Positions 46,132 to 56,811 of a stretch of 64,000 nucleotides of DNA are shown in pieces (positions within the stretch are counted from its first letter, which is position 1; every line of letters starts with the position of its first letter). The DNA is from Lamellibrachia columna (lineage: Eukaryota > Annelida > Polychaeta > Sabellida > Siboglinidae): positions 15,755,282-15,819,281 of the forward strand of contig OY759262.1 of assembly GCA_963662155.1 (NCBI GenBank). Direction: 5' to 3'. The notes below the pieces were generated by a model, which saw nothing but the letters and a program-made list of their open reading frames with translations, did not search any database and had not been told where the DNA came from. A program made the position numbers and the translations under genes.

Positions 46132-46590
46132 ATGACTGCCTCAAATCCGATCTGCGTCGACATGACTTTGACGAAGTTACAATGCGAGGTAAGCGGTGGT
46201 CGGTATGTGTTTGCGCAGCCTTTAACAGTAGCGACTCTCGGCGTTCAAAATAAATACGTGTTTTACAGGGCTTGCACTAAATGTCCCAAACGTCTCACCA
46301 ACCACGTCTGTGCAGTGCACGGCTACCAGCGTGAGCACGTGAACAGATTCGCTCTGCGCGTACTGCTGACAGACAGTATCGGGTGCGAGTGCTGGTGTAC
46401 TTGTTTTGACGCGAATGTCGTCAAAATTCTAGGTTTCACAGCAAACGATTACGCGCTGATGGACACGGACGAACAACGCTACGAGTCGATGTCGACACTG
46501 CGAGGTAGTCAGGTCACGGTTGTCATCAGGAAGCGCGTGACCGGAGAGTATGTAAACTACATTGCGGAGATTAATATCATAAATATGTAA
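46132..46590 (+). CDS. RPA70-C-like OB-fold/zinc-ribbon protein (unspliced early product), element C (152 aa)
   Basis: AUG 46132 is chosen because it follows the TATA box at normal distance and matches exon 1 of B; an in-frame AUG at 46039 lies upstream of the TATA box. Exon 1 is 46132-46188 (donor TGCGAG|GTAAGC). Reading through gives YRACTKC...NHVCAVH, a C-x2-C-x8-C-x2-H ribbon. Then FALRVLLTDSIGCECW, FDANVVKILGFTAND and VTVVIRKRV, the replication factor A C-terminal OB pattern. Probably a single-stranded DNA-binding replication protein. Intact here, unlike in B. Confidence 0.72.
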   Translation: MTASNPICVDMTLTKLQCEVSGGRYVFAQPLTVATLGVQNKYVFYRACTKCPKRLTNHVCAVHGYQREHVNRFALRVLLTDSIGCECWCTCFDANVVKILGFTANDYALMDTDEQRYESMSTLRGSQVTVVIRKRVTGEYVNYIAEINIINM

Positions 46591-46602
46591 CTTTGTTGAC
46601 AG

Positions 46603-47094
46603 AACGAAGCTGCAACCACTGTCGTCGATGCACCCGCCACCGCTGTCGACGGAAACAAAAAGGTGAGAAAGTGGTTAGAGAATAATAGTTGCAACGATTT
46701 ATTCTCAACAGACGACGACGATAAGACGGAGGAGGGGGACAGATCCGTTGTAGTAAGCAGCGGTGGTAGCGGCGGCAGCGACGACAGCGATAGCTGTATG
46801 GAAATGGTGCGTCGAATAGACGGAATAGCCAATCGCGCCGAAAGTATGTATAACGAACAACAATTTAACCAGGCTGTAGAGAAAGCTGCTGCGGAATACG
46901 CGTGCGCTGAGATGGCTCGTATAGCGAATTTAGATTCAGAGAGCGATATGCCTTCAGACAGCACGATCTTGCATGTCGTGAGTTGGATGGGTATAGAAGT
47001 AATGTCAACGTGTAATAGTATACAGTGGCGACACCGAGTGAAAGATAAGGTGAGAGAGCTTTTAATTGAACAATACGGTTCCTATATGTACTAA
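46603..47094 (+). CDS. Early locus exon 2 (short and long forms), element C
   Basis: Acceptor CTTTGTTGACAG, phase 0 with exon 1, no AUG at the start. Short form ends at AAAAAG|GTGAGA (46662/46663). Long form continues through an acidic stretch and SMYNEQQFNQAVEKAAAEYAC, ILHVVSWMGIEVMSTC to TAA at 47092-47094. Homologous to B 25615-26175. Confidence 0.55.
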   Translation, partial: NEAATTVVDAPATAVDGNKKVRKWLENNSCNDLFSTDDDDKTEEGDRSVVVSSGGSGGSDDSDSCMEMVRRIDGIANRAESMYNEQQFNQAVEKAAAEYACAEMARIANLDSESDMPSDSTILHVVSWMGIEVMSTCNSIQWRHRVKDKVRELLIEQYGSYMY

Positions 47095-47113
47095 TCTTTT
47101 TTCTATTCAATAG

Positions 47114-47830
47114 AGTGGTTTGCAGCGCATCAGAGACGCATACAAGAAGATGGCGCGTGTCAAAGACGCACACAAGAGGACGGCACCGTCGAGCGACGAC
47201 GACGAAGTCGTCTTTGCAACACCGAGTTGGATAGCGCCGAGAGCAAAGAGATCAGCGATGATACCGGTCGATGAATTGAGACGAATGCAGGCTGGTTTGC
47301 AACGCATCAGGGAGGAGGTGGCGAGAGAGGCGACGACAGACGATGACGAGGACGATGACGCGAGAAGGATGGAGGCCTTCATGAATCCAACGATCACCAC
47401 CCAACCGGGAGCTAAAAACTCGATCGATGACGTGAGTCCTATAGAGAACTTCGAGAGATCGACGACTTCATCGCCTTCATCGCCACAGCCGGAGGGATGT
47501 CCTCTAACCCCACCGGAAGACGATGGTTCCGACTCGACGGATGACGAGATGCCGGTATTGTTCGTTCTACCAGACACCACCGTTATTGTGTCACCGCACG
47601 ATACCCCGGCTGTGTTTAAGCCACGTACGCCAAACGAGGACATGACGCAGGAGGTCTGCGATGTCATCCTCGAAGAGGTGATAGGTCGTAAGATCACGCT
47701 CGAACGTCAAAACAGTCGTTTGTCACTCGAGAGGGCAACTCACAACGTGTGCCAGGACGTAGCCGTCACTATAACATCGCCGGATTGGCAGAAGGGAGTT
47801 CGCCGACACCTTCAGTTGGAATCGAAATGA
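47114..47830 (+). CDS. Early locus exon 3, acidic protein segment, element C
   Basis: Acceptor TTTTTCTATTCAATAG, phase 0, no AUG at the start. Contains a duplicated helical RIRDAYK/KDAHK start, acidic runs, the VLFVLPDTTVIV block (B: TLYVFPDKTVVL) and a C-terminal helical region (RATHNVCQDVAVTI). No small terminal exons follow; the tandem repeats at 47830 take their place. Confidence 0.58.
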   Translation, partial: SGLQRIRDAYKKMARVKDAHKRTAPSSDDDEVVFATPSWIAPRAKRSAMIPVDELRRMQAGLQRIREEVAREATTDDDEDDDARRMEAFMNPTITTQPGAKNSIDDVSPIENFERSTTSSPSSPQPEGCPLTPPEDDGSDSTDDEMPVLFVLPDTTVIVSPHDTPAVFKPRTPNEDMTQEVCDVILEEVIGRKITLERQNSRLSLERATHNVCQDVAVTITSPDWQKGVRRHLQLESK

Positions 47831-48110
47831 ACATTGAACACAACCGCTGTAGAAACGAACATTATAACCGTTGTAGAAACATAACCGCTGTAGAAACGAA
47901 CTTTGTAGAAACGAACATTATAACCGTTGTAGAAACATAACCGTTGTAGAAACGAGCATTATAACCGTTGTAGAAACGAACATTATAACCGTTGTAGAAA
48001 CGAACATTATAACCGTTGTAGAAACGAACATTATAACCGTTGTAGAAACGTACTTTGTAGAAACGAACATTGAATATAACCGTTTCTGTAGAAATGAAAA
48101 TTCGTGAATA
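47831..48110 (+). repeat. Tandem repeats of about 24-33 bp after early exon 3 (C)
   Basis: About ten copies of ATAACCGTTGTAGAAACGAACATT; first copies vary in spacing. Same family as 1-170. Confidence 0.8.
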
Positions 48111-48185
48111 TATTATTTTTTTGTTATGTTGATATATATATATACATCTCTGCGAAAAAGACTTATAATCATCAACATTACCTAA

Positions 48186-48295
48186 CCTCTGTCGTGGTTA
48201 ACAGCCCACAAGTTATTCATATACTAGCCACTGCCGTATCGATAACAGATCGTAAGCTAGGGGTCACTGTCGAGATCATAAAGATCCATAAACCC
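48186..48295 (+). ncRNA. Triple hairpin-unit element at the early 3' end, element C
   Basis: Unit 1: GG...CC around TTAACAG. Unit 2: ATC/GAT stem with loop GATAACA. Unit 3: GATC/GATC stem. AATAAA follows at 48354. Confidence 0.5.
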
Positions 48296-48656
48296 AGCAT
48301 TATCATCATCATCATCATCTATAAGTCGAATCGTATATGTATTATTACAACATAATAAAAAAATGAAACAAAATATGAAGCGTGTTGTCGTTGTAGAAAT
48401 TCTTCGTAGATTCTTTATCATCCCTCGTAAAGAATTATATATATATAGCGCGAGCTGTCAGTCCTCTTTATCGTAAAGAAACCTCCGAAGGAATTATGTT
48501 TAACGAAAGGAACTCGCAGTTCGTTCGATATCGCCTTCTTGTGAGTCGCCTCCTCAATAAATGCGAAATGTCACTCCCTGCGAAATGTACCGCTTGTTTT
48601 CCCAAAGTAATTCTGAACAACATACCCGCTTTGCGTCGATGTAGCATTCACGTTTG

Positions 48657-48840
48657 AGGTCGCCACCGTACGGTGTTGGTGTCGTTTACATAACGAATAT
48701 CCATCCATCAGGTGTCGCCACCGTACGGTCTTGATATCGTTTGTTCATCCGTTTGAGGTCGCCACCGTACGGTCTTGGTGTCGTTTGCATAACGAATGTC
48801 CATCCATCCATCAGACGTCGCCACCGTACGGTCTTGGTGC
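48657..48840 (+). repeat. Iterated palindromic repeats upstream of POLB (C)
   Basis: Four copies of a CGCCACCGTACGGT-containing unit at about 55-bp spacing; equivalent to 844-1056 in A. Confidence 0.7.
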
Positions 48841-48954
48841 CGTTTGCATAACGAACGCTCTCTCGAATATTTAATAAATAACGAACGGTTCTGAACCGTA
48901 TATATGTTATAACGAGAGTCAATGTCTGTCAGTTGTAGATACGTCGTTGGTATC

Positions 48955-51900
48955 ATGAAACGTCATCTATGTCGTCATTGTGGACTCGCGCTCGAATCGT
49001 ATGCGGCTCTACGAAGCCACTTAGAGAGTCACCCGTCTGAGAACGAACATTCTTATTCGATAGCGCCCTCTGGTGTTCGTTTAGAAGACCCCTCTCAAGA
49101 CGATTGCACGAAGAAAACAAAATTCTCGTGTAAATGCGAAGCGACGTTTGAAAGATGGAACGATCTGCGGCATCACGTAAGAACAACATGTCGTCTTAAA
49201 AAAAAAAAAAAGACCAAGACATTCACGTGTGACGAATGCGGAAAGAATTTTGTCAGACGTGACTATTTGAGCAAACACGTGTGCGCACCAACACAACCAC
49301 CATCACCACCACCACTACCATCTCATCACCCGCTAGTCACCGACGAAGACCCCGTTGATCCACCCGAGCGTCTTCCCTTCCCAGACGCTCTGTCGACGAA
49401 CTTGTTAGACGTCGTTCGGGAGCACTGGTCTTCCATAAGAACATGCGTGGCGAGAGGTCCTCTCCAGAGTAGGTACAATTACAGATTAACGACGCTAGAC
49501 ACGACCGTTCTAGAAGCACCGTTGAGGAACGTGTTCCAGGAACAGACCACCGCCTTCAAGATTAACCTCAGTTACGCATTCGTGTTGAGGAACAAGAACA
49601 CGGATCGATACAGGTATTATCACGCGTCTTGTAACTGTTGCGGACGGTACCTGGACGAACCCAGTCTCATAGCCAACAGCAAGGATTTTGACGAGTTTCT
49701 GGAACGAATCCGAGAAGCCGACGTCTTGCAATGGGCCATCAATCAAAGACCTGATTCCGCGTGGGTGTGCGAGCTCGTGACAAACGCCACTTTTTTTGTC
49801 AATCGCATCATCGATCATCCGATAGGATGCGTGGGAATGATACCCCTTCCGGTCTACATTAAGAAGAACAAAGCAGTCGTCGGATTGGAAGTGGACCCCA
49901 ACCACGGCAGACGGTACGGAGATAACCTGTGTCTCTTTCGATGTCTGGCCCTACAACGAGGATGCGACGTACGTCGATTGAAACCAGCTGTGAAGACGCT
50001 GTACGAGACGTATGCTCAAGACGGTGTACCCATGGAGAAATTTGCCGGAGTCTCGGTGAAAGACCTCTATCGTGTCGAGACCACGTTCCAGACGAATGTG
50101 TGCGTGTACAGTCTCGTAAAACCGAACGAGAACGACGACGAACGACCAACCGCCGAACTCATCCGTCGATCGATCTGTAAATACCCTACCACGCTCTACC
50201 TCAACCTTCACGAGACGCATTTCTCCTTCATCAGCGATGTACGCATGTACTGTCACTCGTACAGATGTCGAACATGCAACTCGTTGTGGAAACGCACATG
50301 GAACCTACGCGTACACGAGAGTACGTGTACGGGTTCTGTACGTCGAGTCTTTCCAGGAGGCGTGTACCATTCCACGCCGTCGATATTCGAACGACTGGAC
50401 GACGAGAACATCCGAGTGAACGAGTCGTTGCGGTACTACCCGTACAGAGCCACTTTTGATTTCGAATGTTGGTTCGACACCGAACACCTTCCCTCCAACA
50501 GCGAGGTTCGATGGATCGCGCGTCACGTTCCACTGAGCGTCAGCGTGGCCTCAAACGTACCGGGACACGAACGAGTGACATGTCTCGTCACGAACGGAGA
50601 TTCCAACAAGTTGATGATCGACATGATGACCATTCTGATATCGATGAGCAACGCCGCGTACGACTGCATCAAAGACTCGTACGAGAACGTGATGCACCAG
50701 CTCGCTGAAAAATTGACGCAATGGGACGAGCAAGAGGAGACTACGAGAGCGGCCAACGACAAGAAAAGTCGACGTCGACGTACAAAAAATCCATACAAAA
50801 AGCTGATGTGGCAACTGTATGGATGGATGCGTCAGTTACCCGTCATCGGGTTCAATTCGGGTCAGTACGATCTCAATGTCGTCAAACAGTTCCTCGTGCC
50901 CTACTTCCTGACCGTTGCAAAGACAGAGGAGGGGGAAGAGAGACGACAAGAGGGAGAAGAAGAAGAGAGCGGACCTTTTTTCGTCATCAAGCGCAACAAC
51001 GCTTTCATGTGTCTTTCGACGGATCAGTTGAAATTCCTAGACATGACCAACTACCTAGCTCCCGGGTTCAGTTACGCCAAGTATCTGAAAGCGTACGGAT
51101 GTGAGGTGACGAAAGGTCATTTCCCGTACGAGTACATGGATCGGCTGGAGAAGCTCGACGATACCGTTCTACCTCCGAAAGAGGCCTTCTTCAGTCGACT
51201 GAAGAACGAAGGTATTTCCGACGAGGACTACGTCAGTTGTCAGGAGGCGTGGCGCGACAACGATATATCGACGTTGCGTGACTTTCTCGTCTGGTATAAC
51301 AACAGGGACGTGGTTCCCTTTCTGCAGGCCGTCGACCGACAGTTTGACTTCTATCAGCAGCGTGGAATAGACATGTTCAAGCAAGGCATCAGTGTACCGG
51401 GTCTGACCTTGCTGTACCTGTTCAACGACCTTCCCGAGAAGACCTACTTTACCATCTTCAACGAGAAACACAAAGATCTGCACGATCTCGTCAAAGACAA
51501 CATTTGCGGTGGTCCTTCGATCATATTTCACCGCTATCACGAGAAAGGGGTCACCACGCTACGTCAGAACGAGCACGGAGAGGCGTCTCATCCGTGTCGA
51601 TCGATCGTCGGATACGACGCGAACGCGCTGTACCTATGGTCGCTCATGCAAGACATGCCCATGGGGTGGTACACGCGACGACGCTTTGAGAACGACTTCC
51701 GACCCGAATCGGCTCAGCTGTACGGACAGATGGCTTCGGAATGGCTGACGTGGGAAACCGAACGTACGGGACTTTCCATACGACATCAGACCAACGGACG
51801 AGAGAAACGGATAGGTAAACATCGAGTGGATGGCTGGTGCAGCGAGACGAAGACGGCTTATCAGTTCCAAGGGTGCTTTTTCCACGGTTGCTCGTGCACT

Positions 51901-53345
51901 CAAGTGGAGGTCAATTCCGTCAACGGGAAAACCATGACCGAACTGCTCGTCGAGACCCGAAAGACCACCGCCTACCTACGTCACTTCGTCAAGGTCGTCG
52001 AACTGTGGGAATGCGAGTGGAAAAAGATGAGACGAGATCAGCACGTAAAACGGTGTCTGGACGCCGCGTTTCCACGACGACGTCGACGCATTCAGTGGAC
52101 GATGACTCAGCAACAGATCCTGAGCAACGTGCGTGACGGAACCGTGTTCGGCATGATCGAGTGCGACATTTGTGTGCCTGAAGAACTACGCGATCACTTT
52201 GCCGAGATGCAGCCCGTGTTCAAGAACATCAGTCTGGTACGCGAGGATCTCGGTCCGTTCATGCGTCGATACGCCGAAGAGCACAACATCATGACGACTC
52301 CGAGACGCATGCTCGTGGGCAGTTATTACGGCGATAATATACTGCTCGCCACGCCTCTGTTGCGATGGTATCTGGACCACGGACTCGAGGTGTTACACGT
52401 CTATCAGGTCGTCGAATACGATCCGATTCCGTGCTTCCGTCGATTCGGCGATGCCGTGTCCGAGGCCAGACGCGCGGGAGACGTTCACAGCGACAAGGCC
52501 ATCATCGCGGACACCATGAAGTTGCTGGGAAACTCGGGCTACGGAAAAACCATCACCAACGTGGACCGACATCGCGACGTCAACTACTGCACGGAGAAGG
52601 CGGCGTCGCGCCTGGTCAACAATCGGCGATTCCGACAATCGACGTCATCGTCGACGACGCGTACGAGATAGAGATGAGCAAGAGAACAGTGACGTATGCC
52701 TTGCCTATACACGTGGGATTCTTCGTTCTGCAGTATGCCAAGATGCGCATGCTGCAGTTCTATTACGACTTCATCGACAGATACGTGGAGCGTCCTCTGT
52801 TCCAATACTGCGAGATGGATACGGATAGTGCCTATTTGGCCTTGGCTGCCGAGTCAGTCGATGCCCTCGTGACCCCTGCACTACGAGAACATTATTTTCG
52901 ACATCGATCCGAATGGCTCCCGTCGGAATGTTGCGACGCGCATCGGGACGAGTACGTGCGCTGTCGACTCGCCGACAGACAGTGGTTCGGAGGCGAAGAG
53001 TGCTGCAAGATGCGACGAGCGTTCGACAAGAGAACTCCGGGATTGTTCAAGGTGGAATGGTCGGGCGACGGGTTCGTGGGTTTGTGCAGCAAGACGTACT
53101 ATTGTTTCGGATCCACCGACAAGTACAGCACCAAAGGTCTGAGCAAACGACACAACACCATCGACAAGGAGACGTTCCTGGAAGTGCTCACCAGTCGTCA
53201 GAGCGGAAGCGGAAAGAACCGCGGGTTTCGGGTGTATAAATCGGCCGTGATGACGTACGTGCAGGATCGAGCGGCTCTCACCTACTTCTACGCCAAACGC
53301 GTGGTGCACGAGGACGGTTTGAGCACGGGTCCGACGGACGTGTAG
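48955..53345 (+). pseudogene. POLB: POLB, element C (single frameshift, otherwise complete)
   Basis: MKRHLCRHCG start, zinc fingers, DNLCLFR segment, FDFECWFD, GYDANALY, KLLGNSGYG, DTDSAY and KTYYC are all present. A one-base deletion near 52638 (ACAATCGAC against B CAACTCGAC) separates motif B from motif C. The second half reads in another frame to TAG at 53345. It would be functional but for this base, which could be a real mutation or a base-call error. Confidence 0.95.
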
Positions 53346-53383
53346 ATAAGACGACGCGGTTCGACAATCTGTCATAACGGACC

Positions 53384-54010
53384 ATGGACGCACGATGGAA
53401 ACACCCCTTCACGTGCATCATCGCAGGACCGACGGGATGCGGCAAGAGTACTTTCGTGACGCGTATGTTGCGTCACGCCGCTGCGATGATCGATCCACCA
53501 CCCGAACAAATAACGTGGTGTTACGGAGAATGGCAAGAGGCTTACGCAACGATGGACTTGAGTCACGTGCGATTCGAGGAAGGGTTACCGACGGCGACCA
53601 TGTTCGATCCGACAACTAGGAACCTCATCGTCATAGACGATCTCATGGCAGAAACGGACGAACGGGTCACGACCTTGTTCACTAAAAAAAGCCACCACAG
53701 GAACACGTCCGTGCTGTATCTCGTGCAGAACCTGTTCCCTAAAAACAAAGAGAGTCGCACCATCAGTCTGAATTCGCAGTACATGGTGGTGTTCAAGAAT
53801 CCACGTGACGCATCGCAGATGACGACCTTGGCTCGACAGATGTATCCAGGACGCGGTAAGTTCGTACAAGAGGCGTTTAAAGACGCCACGGCGATACCGT
53901 ACGGGTATCTATTGGTCGATCTCAAACAGGACACGCCCGAGGACATGCGTCTGCGCACGGCCATCTTTCCAGACGACGACGTGCAGTACGTGTACTTACC
54001 GAAGGTATAA
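53384..54010 (+). CDS. ATP: A32/FtsK-like genome-packaging ATPase, element C (208 aa)
   Basis: Walker A GPTGCGKST and Walker B LIVIDDLM intact; 95% or more similar to B. TAA overlaps TATAAAA at 54006-54012. Confidence 0.95.
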   Translation: MDARWKHPFTCIIAGPTGCGKSTFVTRMLRHAAAMIDPPPEQITWCYGEWQEAYATMDLSHVRFEEGLPTATMFDPTTRNLIVIDDLMAETDERVTTLFTKKSHHRNTSVLYLVQNLFPKNKESRTISLNSQYMVVFKNPRDASQMTTLARQMYPGRGKFVQEAFKDATAIPYGYLLVDLKQDTPEDMRLRTAIFPDDDVQYVYLPKV

Positions 54011-54046
54011 AAGACCGGACGCGTGGATAGTCTCTTCATTCGCACC

Positions 54047-54412
54047 ATGTCTGCGCTCGTGAAGAAACACATTTTGTGTATCCAGACGCTGGCCAGAGTC
54101 AAGAACAACAACATAAAAAAGGCCATCATCGCCAACGCAGACGCCAAGTTGCTGTGTGCACTAGCCGAGTGCGCTTACAACATACTAACGAAGAACATTC
54201 CATTGACCGCTTTACAGAGGCGTCGATTGGGTAAATACAGGACGAAGTTACGCGAGTTGGCCCGAAGAAACACGACCGCAGCCCGGAGAAAACGCCTCTT
54301 GTTACCCCAGATCGGCGAGGGACAGAGCGGAGGTTTCCTATCGGCCTTCCTAGCTCCGTTGACGGGTTCGGTCTTGCTACCCTTGCTTCGTCAGGTGTTC
54401 GCCGGGAATTAG
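54047..54412 (+). CDS. Small basic Polinton protein, pX-like, element C (121 aa)
   Basis: MSALVKKHILCIQTLARVK start; LLCALAECAYNILTKNIPL; GGFLSAFLAPLTGSVLLPLL end. Same length as A. Confidence 0.8.
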   Translation: MSALVKKHILCIQTLARVKNNNIKKAIIANADAKLLCALAECAYNILTKNIPLTALQRRRLGKYRTKLRELARRNTTAARRKRLLLPQIGEGQSGGFLSAFLAPLTGSVLLPLLRQVFAGN

Positions 54413-54434
54413 ACGCATGGATCACGCGCGAAAG

Positions 54435-55145
54435 ATGGCTTTGGTAGACCCTCGATTGTTGGACGCACTTCGCTCGCAACCTCATCCAACGGATACCGTA
54501 GGTAAAATAGTGCAAACCCTCGACGAGGAGATGAAGACCATCCTCGATAGAAAGGACCTCGACGACGGGATAAAGGTAACGCTGTATAATCAGGTGTTGC
54601 AACGGTACAACGATCTGGTCGACAAACGCGTCAAGGAACCGATACGCACGATTTCGGTGAACGAATCGACGAAAGCTTCAAAAACGAGGGATGAGGATGA
54701 GGAGAAGGATGAGGATACTCCTATTAGAAGACTGGAGGCTACCGTCTTGGACACCGTTCCCAAGAGTCTGCAGGTCAAAGCCAGACGATTGATGGAACAT
54801 CTCAAAAGAAACGTCACGTGGAGTGATCGCGACGAACTCGTGCACAAGGGTGTTCCTATTGTGGGAAGTAACGCGGTGGATCTCGTTCACGATCTGTTGC
54901 GTAAGAGAAAGACCGACGCGCCAACGGGTTGGCGGTCGCTCGCGAAGCAACTCCGCACAGCCAACATACCCATGGAGTTGATCGGTAACGCTGCCAGGAG
55001 AACCTACATACAAACGGACTCTCTCCCTCGACGATCTGCAACTACCCCGCGTGCTGTTGGTGGTCCTCGAAAATCTCTACGTTGGACACCCCTCACCCGT
55101 CCGAGACACCCCACACCCACGCCACCTCGTTGGCTCGACTTATAA
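54435..55145 (+). CDS. Conserved Polinton protein of about 236 aa (DLDDGIKVTLYNQVLQRY), element C
   Basis: MALVDPRLLDAL start, conserved N-terminal and GWRSLAKQLRTANIPMELIGN blocks, Pro/Arg-rich tail. TTATAAGG at its stop resembles a TATA box for the next genes. Confidence 0.75.
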   Translation: MALVDPRLLDALRSQPHPTDTVGKIVQTLDEEMKTILDRKDLDDGIKVTLYNQVLQRYNDLVDKRVKEPIRTISVNESTKASKTRDEDEEKDEDTPIRRLEATVLDTVPKSLQVKARRLMEHLKRNVTWSDRDELVHKGVPIVGSNAVDLVHDLLRKRKTDAPTGWRSLAKQLRTANIPMELIGNAARRTYIQTDSLPRRSATTPRAVGGPRKSLRWTPLTRPRHPTPTPPRWLDL

Positions 55146-55174
55146 GGAGACTGCGTCGTAGTCGTAACCCACTC

Positions 55175-55285
55175 ATGTCGTTGGGTTCGCAAGACACGCA
55201 TCGTCGCTTCGATATCGTTTAGTGGACTTACCTTGTTCGGTGACATTACAATCGGTATTCTTATACAACAGGTGTTATTCGGACT
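55175..55285 (+). pseudogene. Small membrane protein (QDTH family), element C (8-bp deletion)
   Basis: Starts MSLGSQDTHR. An 8-bp deletion relative to A (after CACGCATCG) leads to an early stop; the rest of the sequence is recognisable. Confidence 0.6.
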
Positions 55286-55438
55286 ATGATTTCGTTACCA
55301 GATTGTTGTTCGGTCGTCACCGTTGTGGGAGCGATAACGTGCGTCCTACTATACGTCAGTGCACTCCTCGTCGTTCGTCAGTACTCGGAAGTCGTCAACA
55401 CCACCGGCATCGTCAACGCGTCGGATCTTCTGTTTTAA
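55286..55438 (+). CDS. 50-aa single-span membrane protein upstream of INT, element C
   Basis: MISLPDCCSVVTVVGAITCV, then LLYVSALLVV and SDLLF end. Two bases separate its stop from the INT AUG. Conserved in A and B. Confidence 0.65.
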   Translation: MISLPDCCSVVTVVGAITCVLLYVSALLVVRQYSEVVNTTGIVNASDLLF

Positions 55439-55440
55439 CG

Positions 55441-56490
55441 ATGACGAAGACACTGAAGAAGGTCTATTTCGATCCGAGTCGGGTAGGCAGTTACGGAGGA
55501 GTCGACGCCTTGCGACGCGTCACGCATGCACCACGGAAAATAGTCGCGCGGTGGTTGTCGGAACAGGACGCCTACAGCTTACACAAACCAGCGAGACGGC
55601 GTTTCAAGAGACGACTCGTTATCGTGGGTGGTACGAATCAACAGTGGCAGGCCGATCTCGTCGATCTGAAGACGTTGAAAAACGACAACGACGGTATGAC
55701 CTTTCTCCTCACGACGATCGACGTCTTTTCGAAGCGAGCCAAATGCATTCCTATACCTAGCAAGTCCGCCGCGTCGTTGGTCGCCGCTCTGCGAATCGCG
55801 TTCGCGGACGACCCGCCGCAGACGTTACAGACGGATCGAGGAATGGAATTTCTGAATAAATCCGTTCAGACGCTGTTACGAAAACGAGGCATCCATCACT
55901 TCGCCACGCACAACGTGGAGACGAAGGCGAGCATCGTGGAGCGTTTCAACAGGACGTTGAAGGAGCACATGTGGCACTACTTCACGAAAGTTCAGTCGTG
56001 GCGTTACATCGACGTCCTTCCGGATCTGGTGCGAACGTACAACAACACCCGCCACCGCAGTCTCGGTATGGCTCCGTCGCAGGTGACCGCAAAGAATCAA
56101 GAAACGGTGTGGCAACGTCTGTACGGACACGACGGTAAGGGTGTGCCCAAGTTACGCGTGTCGGATCGCGTGCGCGTCAGCAAGTACAAAGGCACGTTCG
56201 AAAAGGGCTACGAGACGAACTGGAGCGAAGAGGTGTTCACCGTGCACGAAGTTCACCCCTCCGATCCACCCGTGTACCGTCTACGAGACGATCTCGGCGA
56301 CGTGCTGGAAGGCACCTTCTACGAACTGGAGCTGCAAAAAGTGGTGATAGCGAGCGATAAAGAGTTCCGAGTGGAAGCGGTGCTGGAACGTCGTAAGGTC
56401 GGCTCTCGAACGAATGCTTTGGTGAAATGGTTCGGCTATCCGTCCAAATTCAACAGCTGGATCGACGCCAGGTCGCTCACTTCGCTATAA
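55441..56490 (+). CDS. INT: DDE integrase with chromodomain, element C (349 aa)
   Basis: QADLVDL, QTDRGMEF and SIVERFNRTLK give the DDE triad with D-35-E spacing. Chromodomain FRVEAVLERRK...LVKWFGYP..NSWIDA. Intact. TAA overlaps TATAAAG (56486-56492). Confidence 0.95.
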   Translation: MTKTLKKVYFDPSRVGSYGGVDALRRVTHAPRKIVARWLSEQDAYSLHKPARRRFKRRLVIVGGTNQQWQADLVDLKTLKNDNDGMTFLLTTIDVFSKRAKCIPIPSKSAASLVAALRIAFADDPPQTLQTDRGMEFLNKSVQTLLRKRGIHHFATHNVETKASIVERFNRTLKEHMWHYFTKVQSWRYIDVLPDLVRTYNNTRHRSLGMAPSQVTAKNQETVWQRLYGHDGKGVPKLRVSDRVRVSKYKGTFEKGYETNWSEEVFTVHEVHPSDPPVYRLRDDLGDVLEGTFYELELQKVVIASDKEFRVEAVLERRKVGSRTNALVKWFGYPSKFNSWIDARSLTSL

Positions 56491-56520
56491 AGACTAAACG
56501 ACGCGAGATGGATTGTCATT

Positions 56521-56811
56521 ATGGAGCAAGACACGGCACCACACACTATCGTCGTAGAGGAGGAGGAGGAGGAGAAGGAGGATTGCACCGACGCGTCGAA
56601 CGACAGCGCTCCTTGGCATCTGTTCGGTATCAAGTGTCCCAAAGAGGAGATAGTGTTTCTGTGTCAGATCGTCATCTTGTACACGGTCATCGTGATAAGT
56701 ATCTACAACCTGACTGTCGGTCACGACGATTCTAATCTGTGGACGGCCCTGTTGAGTAGCTCGTTGGGTTATCTACTACCCAATCCCACGTTGAGACGCA
56801 ATGACGACTGA
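56521..56811 (+). CDS. Membrane protein with APWHLFG-CPKEEIVFLCQ motif, element C (96 aa)
   Basis: Acidic start (VEEEEEEKEDC), conserved motif, transmembrane span and LGYLLPNPTLRR end. Overlaps the minor capsid start by 11 bp. Confidence 0.8.
   Translation: MEQDTAPHTIVVEEEEEEKEDCTDASNDSAPWHLFGIKCPKEEIVFLCQIVILYTVIVISIYNLTVGHDDSNLWTALLSSSLGYLLPNPTLRRNDD

Larger units (their letters stand above)
48111..48954. other. Early 3' region and POLB promoter region, element C
   Basis: Triple hairpin-unit element (48186-48295), AATAAA (48354-48359), spacer, palindromic ACCGTACGGT repeats (48657-48840), inverted repeat ACGGTTC/GAACCGT and TATATATG (about 48891-48906). No gene. Confidence 0.65.

Noticed and set aside
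47831..48110. Repeat array as CRISPR
   Set aside because: Units abut without unique spacers and the context is eukaryotic.
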